From Paracoccaceae bacterium (lineage in GTDB: Bacteria > Pseudomonadota > Alphaproteobacteria > Rhodobacterales > Rhodobacteraceae), in contig WTGT01000044.1 of the NCBI GenBank assembly GCA_011523445.1, positions 1 through 13,529 of the forward strand: 13,529 nt of DNA, written 5' to 3'. This document shows, in pieces, positions 5,995 through 13,112 of the stretch; within the stretch, counting starts at the first letter, position 1, and every line of letters begins with the position of its first letter. The notes beneath the pieces were generated by a model. That model worked only from the letters and a program-made list of their open reading frames with translations, ran no database searches and was not told the origin of the DNA. The position numbers and the translations under genes are program-made.

Positions 5995-6393
5995 CTAGAA
6001 AACCGTACAAAGAATTTCACCGCCAACATTCTGTTCGCGGGCCTTGGCGTCTGACATGACCCCTTTGGCGGTAGATACGATGGCAACACCCAATCCCTGC
6101 CTGACATAGGGCAGGTTTTTCACACTGGAATAGACCCTTCGTCCCGGCTTGGAAATGCGCTTGAGTTCCCTGATGGCAGGATCTCCGGCAAAGTATTTCA
6201 ACTTGATTTCAAGCTCCTTGAAGCCCTTTTCATTGTCAATCTGCGTATAGCCCTGGATGTATCCGTCTTCCTTCAGAACATCAAGCACCCAAATCCGCAA
6301 TTTTGAAGAGGGGGACTTGATTGATCCCTTCTTGCGCATTTGCCCGTTCCTGATACGGGTCAGCATATCTCCGACTGGGTCACTAAATGACAT
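5995..6393 (-). CDS. rpsH: Ribosomal protein S8
   Basis: S8 binds 16S rRNA helix 21 and, in E. coli, also the spc mRNA to repress translation from rplE onward. The product is 132 residues, the usual length. SDPVGDMLTRIRNGQM (4-19) opens it, KRISKPGRRVY (78-88) lies in the middle, and the C-terminal RNA-binding signature STAKGVMSDAKA with GGEILC (107-129) is intact. AGGAG formed by the rpsN stop (TAGGAG) lies nine bases before the ATG. Autoregulation could operate here, but I did not identify the mRNA target. Confidence 0.97.
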   Translation of the reverse strand: MSFSDPVGDMLTRIRNGQMRKKGSIKSPSSKLRIWVLDVLKEDGYIQGYTQIDNEKGFKELEIKLKYFAGDPAIRELKRISKPGRRVYSSVKNLPYVRQGLGVAIVSTAKGVMSDAKAREQNVGGEILCTVF

Positions 6394-6405
6394 AACTGTA
6401 ATCTC

Positions 6406-6711
6406 CTACCAACTTGACTTTACCATGCCGGGAATCTGGCCAAATCCCCCATACTCGCGCAGTGCAATACGGGAAATCCTCAGCTTGCGGTAATATCCCT
6501 TGGGTCGCCCGGTCAATTGACACCGATTATGCAACCTCGTTGCCGATGAGTTTCGCGGCAACTTGGCCAATTTGAGATTGGCCGTGAAACGCTCTTCCAA
6601 GGGAAGCTCCTTGTTATTGATAATGGCTTTCAGTTCAGCCCTTCTGTTCTCGTATTTCTTGACCAGCCTTTGCCGCTTCAGTTCTCTTTCCACCATTGCC
6701 TTTTTTGCCAT
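6406..6711 (-). CDS. rpsN: Ribosomal protein S14 (long, zinc-independent form)
   Basis: S14 is a small-subunit head protein. The 101-residue product is the long C-minus type: it has one Cys (Cys64) in RLHNRCQLTGRPKGYYRKLRISR (59-81) and lacks the two CxxC pairs of the short zinc-ribbon form. This form is typical of proteobacteria. The end REYGGFGQIPGMVKSSW is characteristic. GGAG lies eight bases before the ATG. The gene follows rplE by 16 bases. Confidence 0.97.
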   Translation of the reverse strand: MAKKAMVERELKRQRLVKKYENRRAELKAIINNKELPLEERFTANLKLAKLPRNSSATRLHNRCQLTGRPKGYYRKLRISRIALREYGGFGQIPGMVKSSW

Positions 6712-6727
6712 GTGGTAATCTCCGTAA

Positions 6728-7279
6728 TTAATTCTTGAAAGGAAGGTTCAGCCTTGCCAGAAGACTTTTCGCTTCCTTGTCAGATTTGGCTGTTGTACAG
6801 ATGGTAACATCCAATCCCCTGATATCATCCACCTTGTCATAGTCGATTTCGGGAAACACGATGTGCTCCCTCAAGCCCAGGGAAAAATTGCCGTTACCGT
6901 CAAAGGATTTATCCGATACGCCACGAAAGTCCCGTACCCGGGGAAGGGCAATGACAACCAGGCGGTCCAGAAACTCGTACATGCGGTTGCCCCTGAGTGT
7001 TACCTTGGCACCAATGACCATGCCCTCCCGAAGTCGAAACCCCGAAAGTGACTTACGGGCCCTGGTCGGAACAGCTTTCTGTCCTGCTATGGCAGTAAGT
7101 TCGGCTTCTGCCGATTTGGCCTTTTTGGAATCCTTGGCTGCTTCTCCAACGCCCATGTTGAGAACAATCTTGTCGAGCTTGGGAACCATCAGGTCATTTT
7201 TGTAACCAAATTCCTCCATCAATGCAGGTTTGATCTGGTCCTGATAGATATTCTTTAAACGAGGTGTCGAACTAGCCAT
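6728..7279 (-). CDS. rplE: Ribosomal protein L5
   Basis: L5 binds 5S rRNA and contacts P-site tRNA. The 183-residue product has KLDKIVLNMGVGEAA (34-48), the conserved ARKSLSGFRLREGMVIGAKVTLRG (74-97), LPRVRDFRGV (112-121) and LREHIVFPEIDYDKV (136-150). The length is normal. The first eight bases overlap the end of rplX in another frame, so the two genes are translationally coupled. GGAG nine bases before the ATG lies inside rplX. In E. coli the S8 repressor site is around this junction. Confidence 0.97.
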   Translation of the reverse strand: MASSTPRLKNIYQDQIKPALMEEFGYKNDLMVPKLDKIVLNMGVGEAAKDSKKAKSAEAELTAIAGQKAVPTRARKSLSGFRLREGMVIGAKVTLRGNRMYEFLDRLVVIALPRVRDFRGVSDKSFDGNGNFSLGLREHIVFPEIDYDKVDDIRGLDVTICTTAKSDKEAKSLLARLNLPFKN

Positions 7280-7586
7280 TGATCAATACTCCGGTTCGCT
7301 TGGAAAACCTTACCTTCTTGTCATCTTCCATTCGAAAACCCACCCGTGTCGGTTTGTCGTCCGATGGATCAACAATCGCCAGATTGGAAAGATCAATCGG
7401 CATGAATTTGGGAATCTTGCCCCCTTCCTGGTTTTGTGTCTGCTTGCGGTGGGTAATCGAGAGGTTGATGCCTTCAACCACTGCCTTGCCAATATTGGGA
7501 TCCACACTATTGATGACTCCGCGTGCACCTCTATCCTTACCGGCAATCACAATCACCTGATCACCCTTTTTCAACTTGGCAGCCAT
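7272..7586 (-). CDS. rplX: Ribosomal protein L24
   Basis: L24 is an early assembly initiator of the large subunit. The product is 104 residues. The N-terminal KOW motif is clear: KLKKGDQVIVIAGKDRGARGVI (4-25). VEGINLSITHRKQTQNQEGGKIPKFMPIDLSNLAIVD (38-74) follows, and the C-terminus ends GVLING. Its ATG shares a base with the rplN stop (TAATG). GGAGG seven bases upstream lies within rplN, so it is tightly coupled at both ends. Confidence 0.97.
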   Translation of the reverse strand: MAAKLKKGDQVIVIAGKDRGARGVINSVDPNIGKAVVEGINLSITHRKQTQNQEGGKIPKFMPIDLSNLAIVDPSDDKPTRVGFRMEDDKKVRFSKRTGVLING

Positions 7587-7954
7587 TACAATACCTCCGG
7601 AGCCAGCGAGACAATCTTCATGAAGCGAAGTGCTCTCAGCTCTCTTACAACCGGCCCGAAAATCCTGGTACCGATGGGTTCATTATTGTTATTGATGAGT
7701 ACGGCGGCATTCTTGTCAAACCTGATAACGGTGCCATCATCGCGACGAACCTCCTTGGCTGTTCTGACAATTACAGCTCGTCTGACTTCGCCCTTCTTGA
7801 CCCGGGCCCTGGGTATAGCTTCCTTGACTGAAACCACAATAACATCACCAACGGATGCAAACCTTCGTTTGGAGCCGCCGAGAACCTTGATGCATTGGAC
7901 TTTTCGGGCACCCGAATTGTCCGCAACATCCAGATTTGTCTGCATCTGAATCAT
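7586..7954 (-). CDS. rplN: Ribosomal protein L14
   Basis: L14 lies at the subunit interface on the large subunit. The 122-residue product has the standard length and start MIQMQTNLDVADNSGARKV (1-19), the family signature GDVIVVSVKEAIPRARVKKGEVRRAVIVRT (36-65), and the end GTRIFGPVVRELRALRFMKIVSLAPEVL. GGGAG lies seven bases before the ATG. It begins the classic spc cluster. The 67-base gap to rpsQ holds a predicted hairpin just upstream of the binding site. Confidence 0.98.
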   Translation of the reverse strand: MIQMQTNLDVADNSGARKVQCIKVLGGSKRRFASVGDVIVVSVKEAIPRARVKKGEVRRAVIVRTAKEVRRDDGTVIRFDKNAAVLINNNNEPIGTRIFGPVVRELRALRFMKIVSLAPEVL

Positions 7955-7968
7955 GTTAATACTCCCGA

Positions 7969-7996
7969 CCTGTGGGGACTCGCATGTAGCCCCAGG
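7969..7996 (-). promoter_or_regulatory. Hairpin in the rpsQ-rplN gap (rplN leader)
   Basis: On the plus strand, CCTGTGGGG (7969-7977) can pair with CCCCAGG (7990-7996) around a 12-base loop, giving a seven-pair GC-rich stem with a two-base bulge. In the transcript it lies just before the GGGAG site of rplN. No U run follows, so it is not an intrinsic terminator. It may modulate rplN translation or serve as a processing site. Confidence 0.4.
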
Positions 7997-8021
7997 GTTT
8001 CGATAAAATATTTATCCCGGC

Positions 8022-8255
8022 TTAGCTTGTTTCGATAACTTCCCAGGATTTGGTTTTAGAAATAGGTGAACATTCCCTGATTTGAACCTTGTCACCCATA
8101 TTTACTGAATTATTGGCATCATGTGCCCGATATTTCTTGGATTTCCTGACGGTTTTCTTCATGACCGGATGCATGAACCGTCTTTCCACCAGTACGGTGA
8201 CCGTCTGGTTACATGAATTGCTGATGACCTTGCCGGCCAGAACTCTTTTGGGCAT
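8022..8255 (-). CDS. rpsQ: Ribosomal protein S17
   Basis: S17 is a primary 16S rRNA-binding protein with an OB fold. The product is 77 residues. It opens MPKRVLAGKVISN (1-13), has TVTVLVERRFMHPVMKK (18-34), and ends with the family signature GDKVQIRECSPISKTKSWEVIE (54-75). The ATG is two bases after the rpmC stop. GAAGG lies seven bases before it and a stronger AAGGAG eleven bases before, both inside rpmC. Confidence 0.97.
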   Translation of the reverse strand: MPKRVLAGKVISNSCNQTVTVLVERRFMHPVMKKTVRKSKKYRAHDANNSVNMGDKVQIRECSPISKTKSWEVIETS

Positions 8256-8257
8256 GA

Positions 8258-8449
8258 CTAAGCCTTCTCCTTTTCACGGATCACGGTTTTGATCCGCGCC
8301 ACATCTCTTTTTATCGTTCGAATCCGGGACGTGTTGGGAAAGTCCCCTTCCGCCAGTCGAAAACGAATATTGAATGCTTCCCTTTTCAACTCAAGCAGTT
8401 TGTCGTTCAATTCGTCGGCTGTTTTTTCTCGCAACTCTGATGCATCCAT
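8258..8449 (-). CDS. rpmC: Ribosomal protein L29
   Basis: L29 sits by the exit tunnel and helps form the docking site for SRP and trigger factor with L23. The 63-residue, highly charged, fully helical product has the family pattern ELREKTADELNDKLLELKREAFNIRFRLA (5-33) followed by TSRIRTIKRDVARIKTVI (40-57). AGGAT lies seven bases before the ATG. A 41-base gap separates it from rplP; a five-base ATTAC/GTAAT repeat there is too weak to call. Confidence 0.96.
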   Translation of the reverse strand: MDASELREKTADELNDKLLELKREAFNIRFRLAEGDFPNTSRIRTIKRDVARIKTVIREKEKA

Positions 8450-8490
8450 GACTATAATCCTATTACAGGGTTCTCATATCCAACGGTAAT

Positions 8491-8904
8491 CTACCAATCG
8501 TCCCGCTGTACGATTCTGGTTTTGACAGGCAGTTTCATGGCTGCTAAACGAAGCGCCTCGCGGGCGGTTCCATCGGCAACACCATCAATTTCAAACATGA
8601 CCCGACCTGGCTTGACCCGGGCAGCCCAGTATTCAACGGATCCCTTGCCTTTCCCCATGCGAACCTCGGTCGGTTTCTTGGAAACGGGAACATCCGGAAA
8701 AATTCTGATCCAGACTCTTCCCTGTCTTTTCATTTTTCTGGTCATCGCCCTTCGGGCAGCCTCGATCTGGCGGGCGGTAACCCGTTCGGGTTCAATGGCC
8801 TTGAGACCATAGGAGCCGAAATTCAAGGCAGTTCCACCCTTGGAATTACCATGAATGCGTCCCTTGTGCTGTTTCCGGTAACGTGGTTTCTTTGGTTGTA
8901 ACAT
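8491..8904 (-). CDS. rplP: Ribosomal protein L16
   Basis: L16 helps place A-site tRNA and build the peptidyl-transferase centre. The 137-residue product has the invariant start MLQPKKPRYRKQHKGR (1-16), FGSYGLKAIE (29-38), RQIEAARRAMTRKMKRQGRVWIRIFPD (45-71) and VRMGKGKGSVEYWAARVKPG (81-100). Arg82 in RMGKGKG corresponds to the arginine hydroxylated in E. coli L16. GAGG lies eight bases before the ATG. The gene follows rpsC by 15 bases. Confidence 0.98.
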   Translation of the reverse strand: MLQPKKPRYRKQHKGRIHGNSKGGTALNFGSYGLKAIEPERVTARQIEAARRAMTRKMKRQGRVWIRIFPDVPVSKKPTEVRMGKGKGSVEYWAARVKPGRVMFEIDGVADGTAREALRLAAMKLPVKTRIVQRDDW

Positions 8905-8919
8905 GACTTGATCCTCGGA

Positions 8920-9624
8920 CTATGATTTACCACCACGGGGGGCTAAACCGCCTTCTCTCAGAACCTGATCGCGGCGGTCTCGTGCCGAAGGATCATGTTC
9001 CAGAATTTCACCCTTGAAGATCCAGATCTTGATTCCGATGACACCATAAGGGGTTGATGCCGTCGAACGGGCATAATCAACGTCTGCCCTTAGGGTATGC
9101 AAGGGTACGCGTCCCTCCCGATACCATTCGGTTCTTGCAATTTCGGCTCCGCCTAGACGTCCGGCTACATTAATTCTGACGCCAAGAGCTCCCATCCGCA
9201 TGGCACTTTGTACGGAGCGCTTCATGGCTCTTCGGAACGAAACCCGGTTTTCAATTTGTTGGGCAACCGAATCGGCAGCCAGCTGGGCATCTATTTCAGG
9301 TCTTTTTACTTCAACGATATTGAAAAACAGCTCTGAATCGGTCAGTTTGCGCAAGGATGTCTTCAGGGTTTCAACATCAGCTCCCTTCCGTCCGACAATC
9401 ACTCCCGGCCTGGCCGAATGGACCGTAATTCGGCATTTCTTGTAGGGACGTTCAATGATTACCCTGCTGATACCAGCCTGAGCACATTCCTTCTTGATGA
9501 ATGCCCTGATTTTCAAATCTTCCTGGAGAAGATCCCCGTAGTCCCGCTTGTTGGCATACCATCTGCTGTCCCAGGTCCGGTTGACCTGAAGCCTCATGGC
9601 AATTGGGTTAACTTTCTGACCCAT
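8920..9624 (-). CDS. rpsC: Ribosomal protein S3
   Basis: S3 lines the mRNA entry channel and takes part in the ribosome's mRNA helicase activity. The 234-residue product starts MGQKVNPIAMRL. The KH domain loop is VGRKG (77-81). RRAMKR (131-136) keeps the basic residues Arg131, Arg132 and Lys135 used for mRNA unwinding in E. coli. The C-terminal domain ends GVIGIKIWIFKGEIL (194-208), followed by a charged tail. The site before its ATG is weak (GCGGA about ten bases upstream); with the rplV stop five bases away, coupling is likely. Confidence 0.98.
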   Translation of the reverse strand: MGQKVNPIAMRLQVNRTWDSRWYANKRDYGDLLQEDLKIRAFIKKECAQAGISRVIIERPYKKCRITVHSARPGVIVGRKGADVETLKTSLRKLTDSELFFNIVEVKRPEIDAQLAADSVAQQIENRVSFRRAMKRSVQSAMRMGALGVRINVAGRLGGAEIARTEWYREGRVPLHTLRADVDYARSTASTPYGVIGIKIWIFKGEILEHDPSARDRRDQVLREGGLAPRGGKS

Positions 9625-9629
9625 AAGTT

Positions 9630-9998
9630 CTAATCCGCTGTTTCCTGTACGATGATTGTAATTTGTGAAAAAGGTTTGACAATTCTGTTGGCTCTACCCC
9701 TTGCCCTGGCCCGAAACCTTTTCATGGTGAGATTTTTGCCGACATATGCTTCGGCAATCTGCAGGCTTGAACCATCCATGCCGAAATTGTTCTCGGCGTT
9801 ATGCAGGGCCGTTCGCAAAACCTTCAGGACATCCTTGGCAATTCGCTTTTCGGAAAAAGCCAGGATATTGGAAGCTTCGGCTATGTTCTTGCCGCGTATC
9901 AGAGCAGCCACCTGATTGAGTTTCTGTGGCGAAACCCGTAGCATCTTGCCCGTGGCTACCACCTGATTAGGGGGTAATGTTTTCTGTAAATTTGCCAT
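9630..9998 (-). CDS. rplV: Ribosomal protein L22
   Basis: L22 reaches into the peptide exit tunnel; its beta-hairpin affects macrolide sensitivity in E. coli. The 122-residue product has the helix MLRVSPQKLNQVAALIRGK (19-37), HNAENNFGMDGSSLQIAEAYV (66-86) and the tunnel hairpin TMKRFRARARGRANRIVKPFSQITIIV (91-117). Two starts are possible: ATG at 9998, or TTG two codons upstream (10004). AAGGA is eight bases from the TTG but 14 from the ATG. A weaker AGGG, made partly by the rpsS stop, is seven bases from the ATG. I prefer ATG, with moderate certainty. Confidence 0.95.
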   Translation of the reverse strand: MANLQKTLPPNQVVATGKMLRVSPQKLNQVAALIRGKNIAEASNILAFSEKRIAKDVLKVLRTALHNAENNFGMDGSSLQIAEAYVGKNLTMKRFRARARGRANRIVKPFSQITIIVQETAD

Positions 9999-10007
9999 GA
10001 TCAAGCC

Positions 10008-10286
10008 CTATTTCCTTTTAGCCTTTTTGTCGGCAGCATGTCCGTAATAGGTTCTGGTTGGCGAATATTCTCCAAACTTCTGACCGATCATTTCCTCGGA
10101 AACCAAAACGGGTATGTGCTTTCTGCCATTATGAACACCAAAGGTAAGACCGACAAATTGAGGAAGGATGGTAGATCTGCGGGACCATATCTTGATGACG
10201 TCCCTGCGACCCGATTCCTTGGCCTTCTCGGCTTTCTTCAAAACATAGGAATCCACAAAGGGACCCTTCCATGTAGATCGTGCCAT
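10008..10286 (-). CDS. rpsS: Ribosomal protein S19
   Basis: S19 binds 16S rRNA in the small-subunit head and forms bridges with the central protuberance. The 92-residue product is the normal length. It starts MARSTWKGPFVD and carries the family signature HNGRKHIPVLVSEEMIGQKFGEYSPTRTYYGH (52-83), with a lysine-rich end. AAAGGA lies seven bases before the ATG, within the end of rplB. The rplB stop is one base away. Confidence 0.98.
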   Translation of the reverse strand: MARSTWKGPFVDSYVLKKAEKAKESGRRDVIKIWSRRSTILPQFVGLTFGVHNGRKHIPVLVSEEMIGQKFGEYSPTRTYYGHAADKKAKRK

Positions 10287-10287
10287 G

Positions 10288-11127
10288 TTAACGTCCTTTC
10301 TTTCGCACTGACCGACGCCGCAGAATATATTTGTCGGTCGCCTTGTTCTTGCGCGTTTTCATACCCCTGGTCGGTTTGCCCCAGGGTGTAACCGGATGAC
10401 GACCGCCGCTGGATTTACCTTCACCACCACCATGGGGATGGTCCACGGGATTCATGACGACACCTCTTACAGTGGGTCTGATACCCATGTTACGAACCCG
10501 GCCGGCCTTGCCGAGATTGATATTGGAATTATCCGGATTCGAAACAGCTCCAACCGTAGCCCGGCAGTTTTGATGAACAACCCGCAACTCGCCGGACGAT
10601 AGACGTAACTGGGCATAACCACCATCACGACCGACAAACTGGGCATAAGTCCCGGCAGCACGCGCTATCTGACCGCCCTTGCCGGGTTTCATCTCGATAT
10701 TGTGTACAATTGTTCCTATGGGCATGCCAGCAAAGGGCATGGCGTTGCCAGGCTTGATATCGGCCCGGTCGGAGGAAACAATCTTGTCACCAACAGCAAG
10801 ACGCTGGGGAGCGACAATGTAGGACATTTCACCGTCCTCGTATTTGATCAGGGCTATGAAGGCCGAACGGTTGGGATCATACTCGAACCTTTCAACGGTG
10901 CCCGTGACATCCAGTTTCTTGCGCTTGAAATCAATCTTGCGGTAAAGACGCTTGGCACCCCCGCCCCGATGGCGAACGGTGATGCGTCCCAAATTGTTGC
11001 GACCACCCTTGGAGTTAAGTCCCTCACTCAGGGATTTGACCGGTTTGCCTTTCCATAGATGGGAACGATCAACCAGAACGAGACCGCGTCGTCCCGGAGT
11101 AATCGGCTTATAGGACTTTAATGCCAT
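10288..11127 (-). CDS. rplB: Ribosomal protein L2
   Basis: L2 is the most conserved large-subunit protein and is needed for subunit joining and peptidyl-transferase assembly. The 279-residue product has GGRNNLGRITVRHRGGGAKRLYRKIDF (41-67), GDKIVSSDRADIKPGNAMPF (113-132) and the signature MNPVDHPHGGGEGKSSGGRHPVTPWGKPTRG (225-255). His230 aligns with E. coli His229, implicated in peptidyl transfer. Its ATG shares one base with the rplW stop (TAATG). The nearest purine-rich site is GGTGG, nine bases upstream inside rplW. Confidence 0.98.
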   Translation of the reverse strand: MALKSYKPITPGRRGLVLVDRSHLWKGKPVKSLSEGLNSKGGRNNLGRITVRHRGGGAKRLYRKIDFKRKKLDVTGTVERFEYDPNRSAFIALIKYEDGEMSYIVAPQRLAVGDKIVSSDRADIKPGNAMPFAGMPIGTIVHNIEMKPGKGGQIARAAGTYAQFVGRDGGYAQLRLSSGELRVVHQNCRATVGAVSNPDNSNINLGKAGRVRNMGIRPTVRGVVMNPVDHPHGGGEGKSSGGRHPVTPWGKPTRGMKTRKNKATDKYILRRRSVRKKGR

Positions 11128-11423
11128 TATCGTGATCCACCAGTATCTATTGAATAACCTTCCTCCAATCGGACAAAGGCCTTCTTGATATCCTTTCGCT
11201 TGCCGGGTCGACCCCTGAAGCGCGTTGTTTTACCTTTCTGGACAGTGGTGTTGACGGCCTTGACCTTGACCTTGAATATGGCCTCTACGGCTTCCTTGAT
11301 CTTGGGCTTGGTCGCATCCATCGAAACTTCAAAAACCACTGTATTGATCTGTGACGCCAGAGTGGATTTTTCGGTAATCCTGGGTCGAATGATCATGTCG
11401 TAATGTTCAGCTACAGGTTTCAT
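11127..11423 (-). CDS. rplW: Ribosomal protein L23
   Basis: L23 at the tunnel exit is the docking point for trigger factor and SRP. The 98-residue product begins MKPVAEHYDMIIRPRITEKS, with IIRPRITEKS (11-20) as the family start motif. NTVVFEV and the basic loop KGKTTRFRGRPGKRKDIKKAFVRL (63-86) follow. The frame is open 57 bases further upstream, but that stretch is inside rplD and is not L23-like. The ATG at 11423 has AGGAG six bases before it and overlaps the rplD stop by four bases (ATGA). Confidence 0.97.
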   Translation of the reverse strand: MKPVAEHYDMIIRPRITEKSTLASQINTVVFEVSMDATKPKIKEAVEAIFKVKVKAVNTTVQKGKTTRFRGRPGKRKDIKKAFVRLEEGYSIDTGGSR

Positions 11424-12040
11424 GACATTCTCTCCTGCAAGGCTTTTAATCCGTCCAGAGTGATAACCAGAGTGGAACATTTCAAAATGTCATAGACATT
11501 TGCTCCCTGTTGGGGCAAAACATCCAGATCGGGAATGTTCCGTGCAGCTCTGGCAAAATTTTCATCAACCTGAGATCCGTCGATAACCAGGGTCTTTTTC
11601 CATCCCAGCTTTCTTATTTTTTCATTCAATTCGGATGTCTTCGGATTTTTCATCCGGACATTGGACAGGATCACCAACTCGCTGTTTTGCAACTTCGAGG
11701 AGAGAGCCATTTTCAAACCCAGCTGACGAACCTTCTTGGGCAAGCCATGGCTGTGATCCCGGGGTGTTGGTCCCTTGTAAACACCACCCTTGGAGAAAAT
11801 CGGTGCATTACGGTCACCATGGCGTGCATTGCCCGTGCCCTTTTGCCTAAAGATCTTACGCTTGGAATAACTTGTTTCGGAACGGGTTTTTGCCTTGTGG
11901 GTTCCCTGCTGCTTGCGGGCTCTCTGCCAACGAACCACACGATTCAAGATATCGGATCGGCATTCCACACCAAATATGTTTTCGGACAGATCTACTGATT
12001 TCGACTTTCTGCCATTAATACTGATCACTTGGGTCTTCAT
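11420..12040 (-). CDS. rplD: Ribosomal protein L4
   Basis: L4 binds 23S rRNA and projects a loop into the exit tunnel. In E. coli it also represses the S10 operon through its leader. The product is 206 residues. The tunnel loop is KRKIFRQKGTGNARHGD (60-76), followed by GGVYKGPTPRDHSHGLPKKVRQLGLKMALSSK (85-116). The C-terminal part ends NVYDILKCSTLVITLDGLKALQERMS. GGGGAGG lies seven bases before the ATG, and the ATG overlaps the rplC stop by four bases (ATGA). Confidence 0.97.
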   Translation of the reverse strand: MKTQVISINGRKSKSVDLSENIFGVECRSDILNRVVRWQRARKQQGTHKAKTRSETSYSKRKIFRQKGTGNARHGDRNAPIFSKGGVYKGPTPRDHSHGLPKKVRQLGLKMALSSKLQNSELVILSNVRMKNPKTSELNEKIRKLGWKKTLVIDGSQVDENFARAARNIPDLDVLPQQGANVYDILKCSTLVITLDGLKALQERMS

Positions 12041-12774
12041 GATTCAGCCTCCCCGGATTCCTCTACCTGACTGTCATCGACATTTTCAACAACCGGCTCA
12101 GCTTTTCTGATCGCCCCGGGCATTGGTAAATTGTCGGGAACCTTTTTCTTGCAGGCATCCCTGATGGTTACCCAGCCACCCTTGGAACCGGGGACGGAAC
12201 CTTTGACAAGGATCAAGCCGTTTTCGGCATCCGTTTGGACTATTTCAAGGTTTTGGGTGGTAACCCTGGTATTGCCGAGATGACCAGCCATCTTCTTGCC
12301 CTTGAAGACCTTGCCGGGGTCCTGACATTGTCCGGTTGATCCATGGGAACGGTGACTAACCGATACACCATGGGTTGCCCTCAAGCCGGCAAAGTTGTGC
12401 CTTTTCATGGCACCGGCAAAACCCTTGCCGATTGAAGTTCCCGAAACATCAACCTTCTGACCGGGCAAAAAGTGGTCAGCGGTAATTTCAGCTCCGACAT
12501 CTATTAAATTTTCCGGTGAGACCCGGAACTCAGTCAATTTTCGCTTTGGTGCCACCTGAGCCATGGCAAAATGACCACGCATGGCCTTGGATACCCGCTT
12601 GGCCTTGGCCGAACCGGAACCCAGCTGGACAGCGGTATAACCATCACGGCTGATCGTTCGCTGGGCCAGGACCTGCAGATTGTCCAGATGGAGAACGGTA
12701 ACAGGTATCTGCTTACCATCATCCTGGAACAAACGCGTCATTCCCAATTTTTTGGCAATCACTCCAGAACGCAT
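12037..12774 (-). CDS. rplC: Ribosomal protein L3 with acidic C-terminal tail
   Basis: L3 is one of the first large-subunit assembly proteins and reaches the peptidyl-transferase centre. The 245-residue product is longer than E. coli L3 (209). It starts MRSGVIAKKLGMTRLF. The core motif GFAGAMKRHNFAGLRATHGVSVSHRSHGSTGQCQDPGKVFKGKKMAG (118-164) is intact and includes the GQxQ segment (148-151) whose glutamine is methylated by PrmB in E. coli. The extra length is a tail after about residue 222 that turns acidic (NVDDSQVEESGEAES at the end). GGGAG lies eight bases before the ATG. Confidence 0.97.
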   Translation of the reverse strand: MRSGVIAKKLGMTRLFQDDGKQIPVTVLHLDNLQVLAQRTISRDGYTAVQLGSGSAKAKRVSKAMRGHFAMAQVAPKRKLTEFRVSPENLIDVGAEITADHFLPGQKVDVSGTSIGKGFAGAMKRHNFAGLRATHGVSVSHRSHGSTGQCQDPGKVFKGKKMAGHLGNTRVTTQNLEIVQTDAENGLILVKGSVPGSKGGWVTIRDACKKKVPDNLPMPGAIRKAEPVVENVDDSQVEESGEAES

Positions 12775-12789
12775 TCCGGAATCTCCCTT

Positions 12790-13101
12790 CTAAAGTTTCA
12801 ATTCCACGGCAACTCCTGCCGCGAGCTCAAGTTTCATTAGTGCATCCACTGTTTGCGGAGTTGGATCAATGATATCAATCACACGCTTGTGCGTTCTGAT
12901 TTCCATTTGTTCACGAGACTTCTTGTCAATGTGAGGTCCCCGCAAAACAGTAAACTTCTCAATCTTGTTCGGTAACGGTATGGGTCCCCGCCAACGTGCA
13001 CCAGTTCTCCTGACGGTATCAATCAGTTCCGATGCGCAGGCATCCAGAACCCTGTAATCAAAGGCCTTCAACTGAATGCGGATATTTTGATGTTGACTCA
13101 T
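12790..13101 (-). CDS. rpsJ: Ribosomal protein S10 (NusE)
   Basis: S10 is a small-subunit head protein and, with NusB, an antitermination factor. The 103-residue product is the standard length. It shows IRIQLKAFDYRVLD (7-20), the signature TGARWRGPIPLPNK (33-46), RGPHIDKKSREQMEIRTHKR (54-73) and PTPQTVDALMKLEL (80-93). CGGAG lies seven bases before the ATG. It is the first gene of the S10 cluster. The 53-base gap to tuf carries a strong hairpin. Confidence 0.98.
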   Translation of the reverse strand: MSQHQNIRIQLKAFDYRVLDACASELIDTVRRTGARWRGPIPLPNKIEKFTVLRGPHIDKKSREQMEIRTHKRVIDIIDPTPQTVDALMKLELAAGVAVELKL

Positions 13102-13112
13102 ACTCTAGCTCC

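Noticed and set aside
7434..7949. Plus-strand open frame of 171 codons across rplX and rplN
   Set aside because: It is entirely antisense to two certain ribosomal protein genes, with no ribosome site and no domain.
8450..8490. Inverted repeat ATTAC/GTAAT in the rplP-rpmC gap
   Set aside because: A five-base AT-rich stem with a 19-base loop is expected by chance and would be unstable.
11510..11998. Plus-strand open frame of 162 codons inside rplD
   Set aside because: It is antisense to the conserved L4 sequence; its protein has no recognisable family character.
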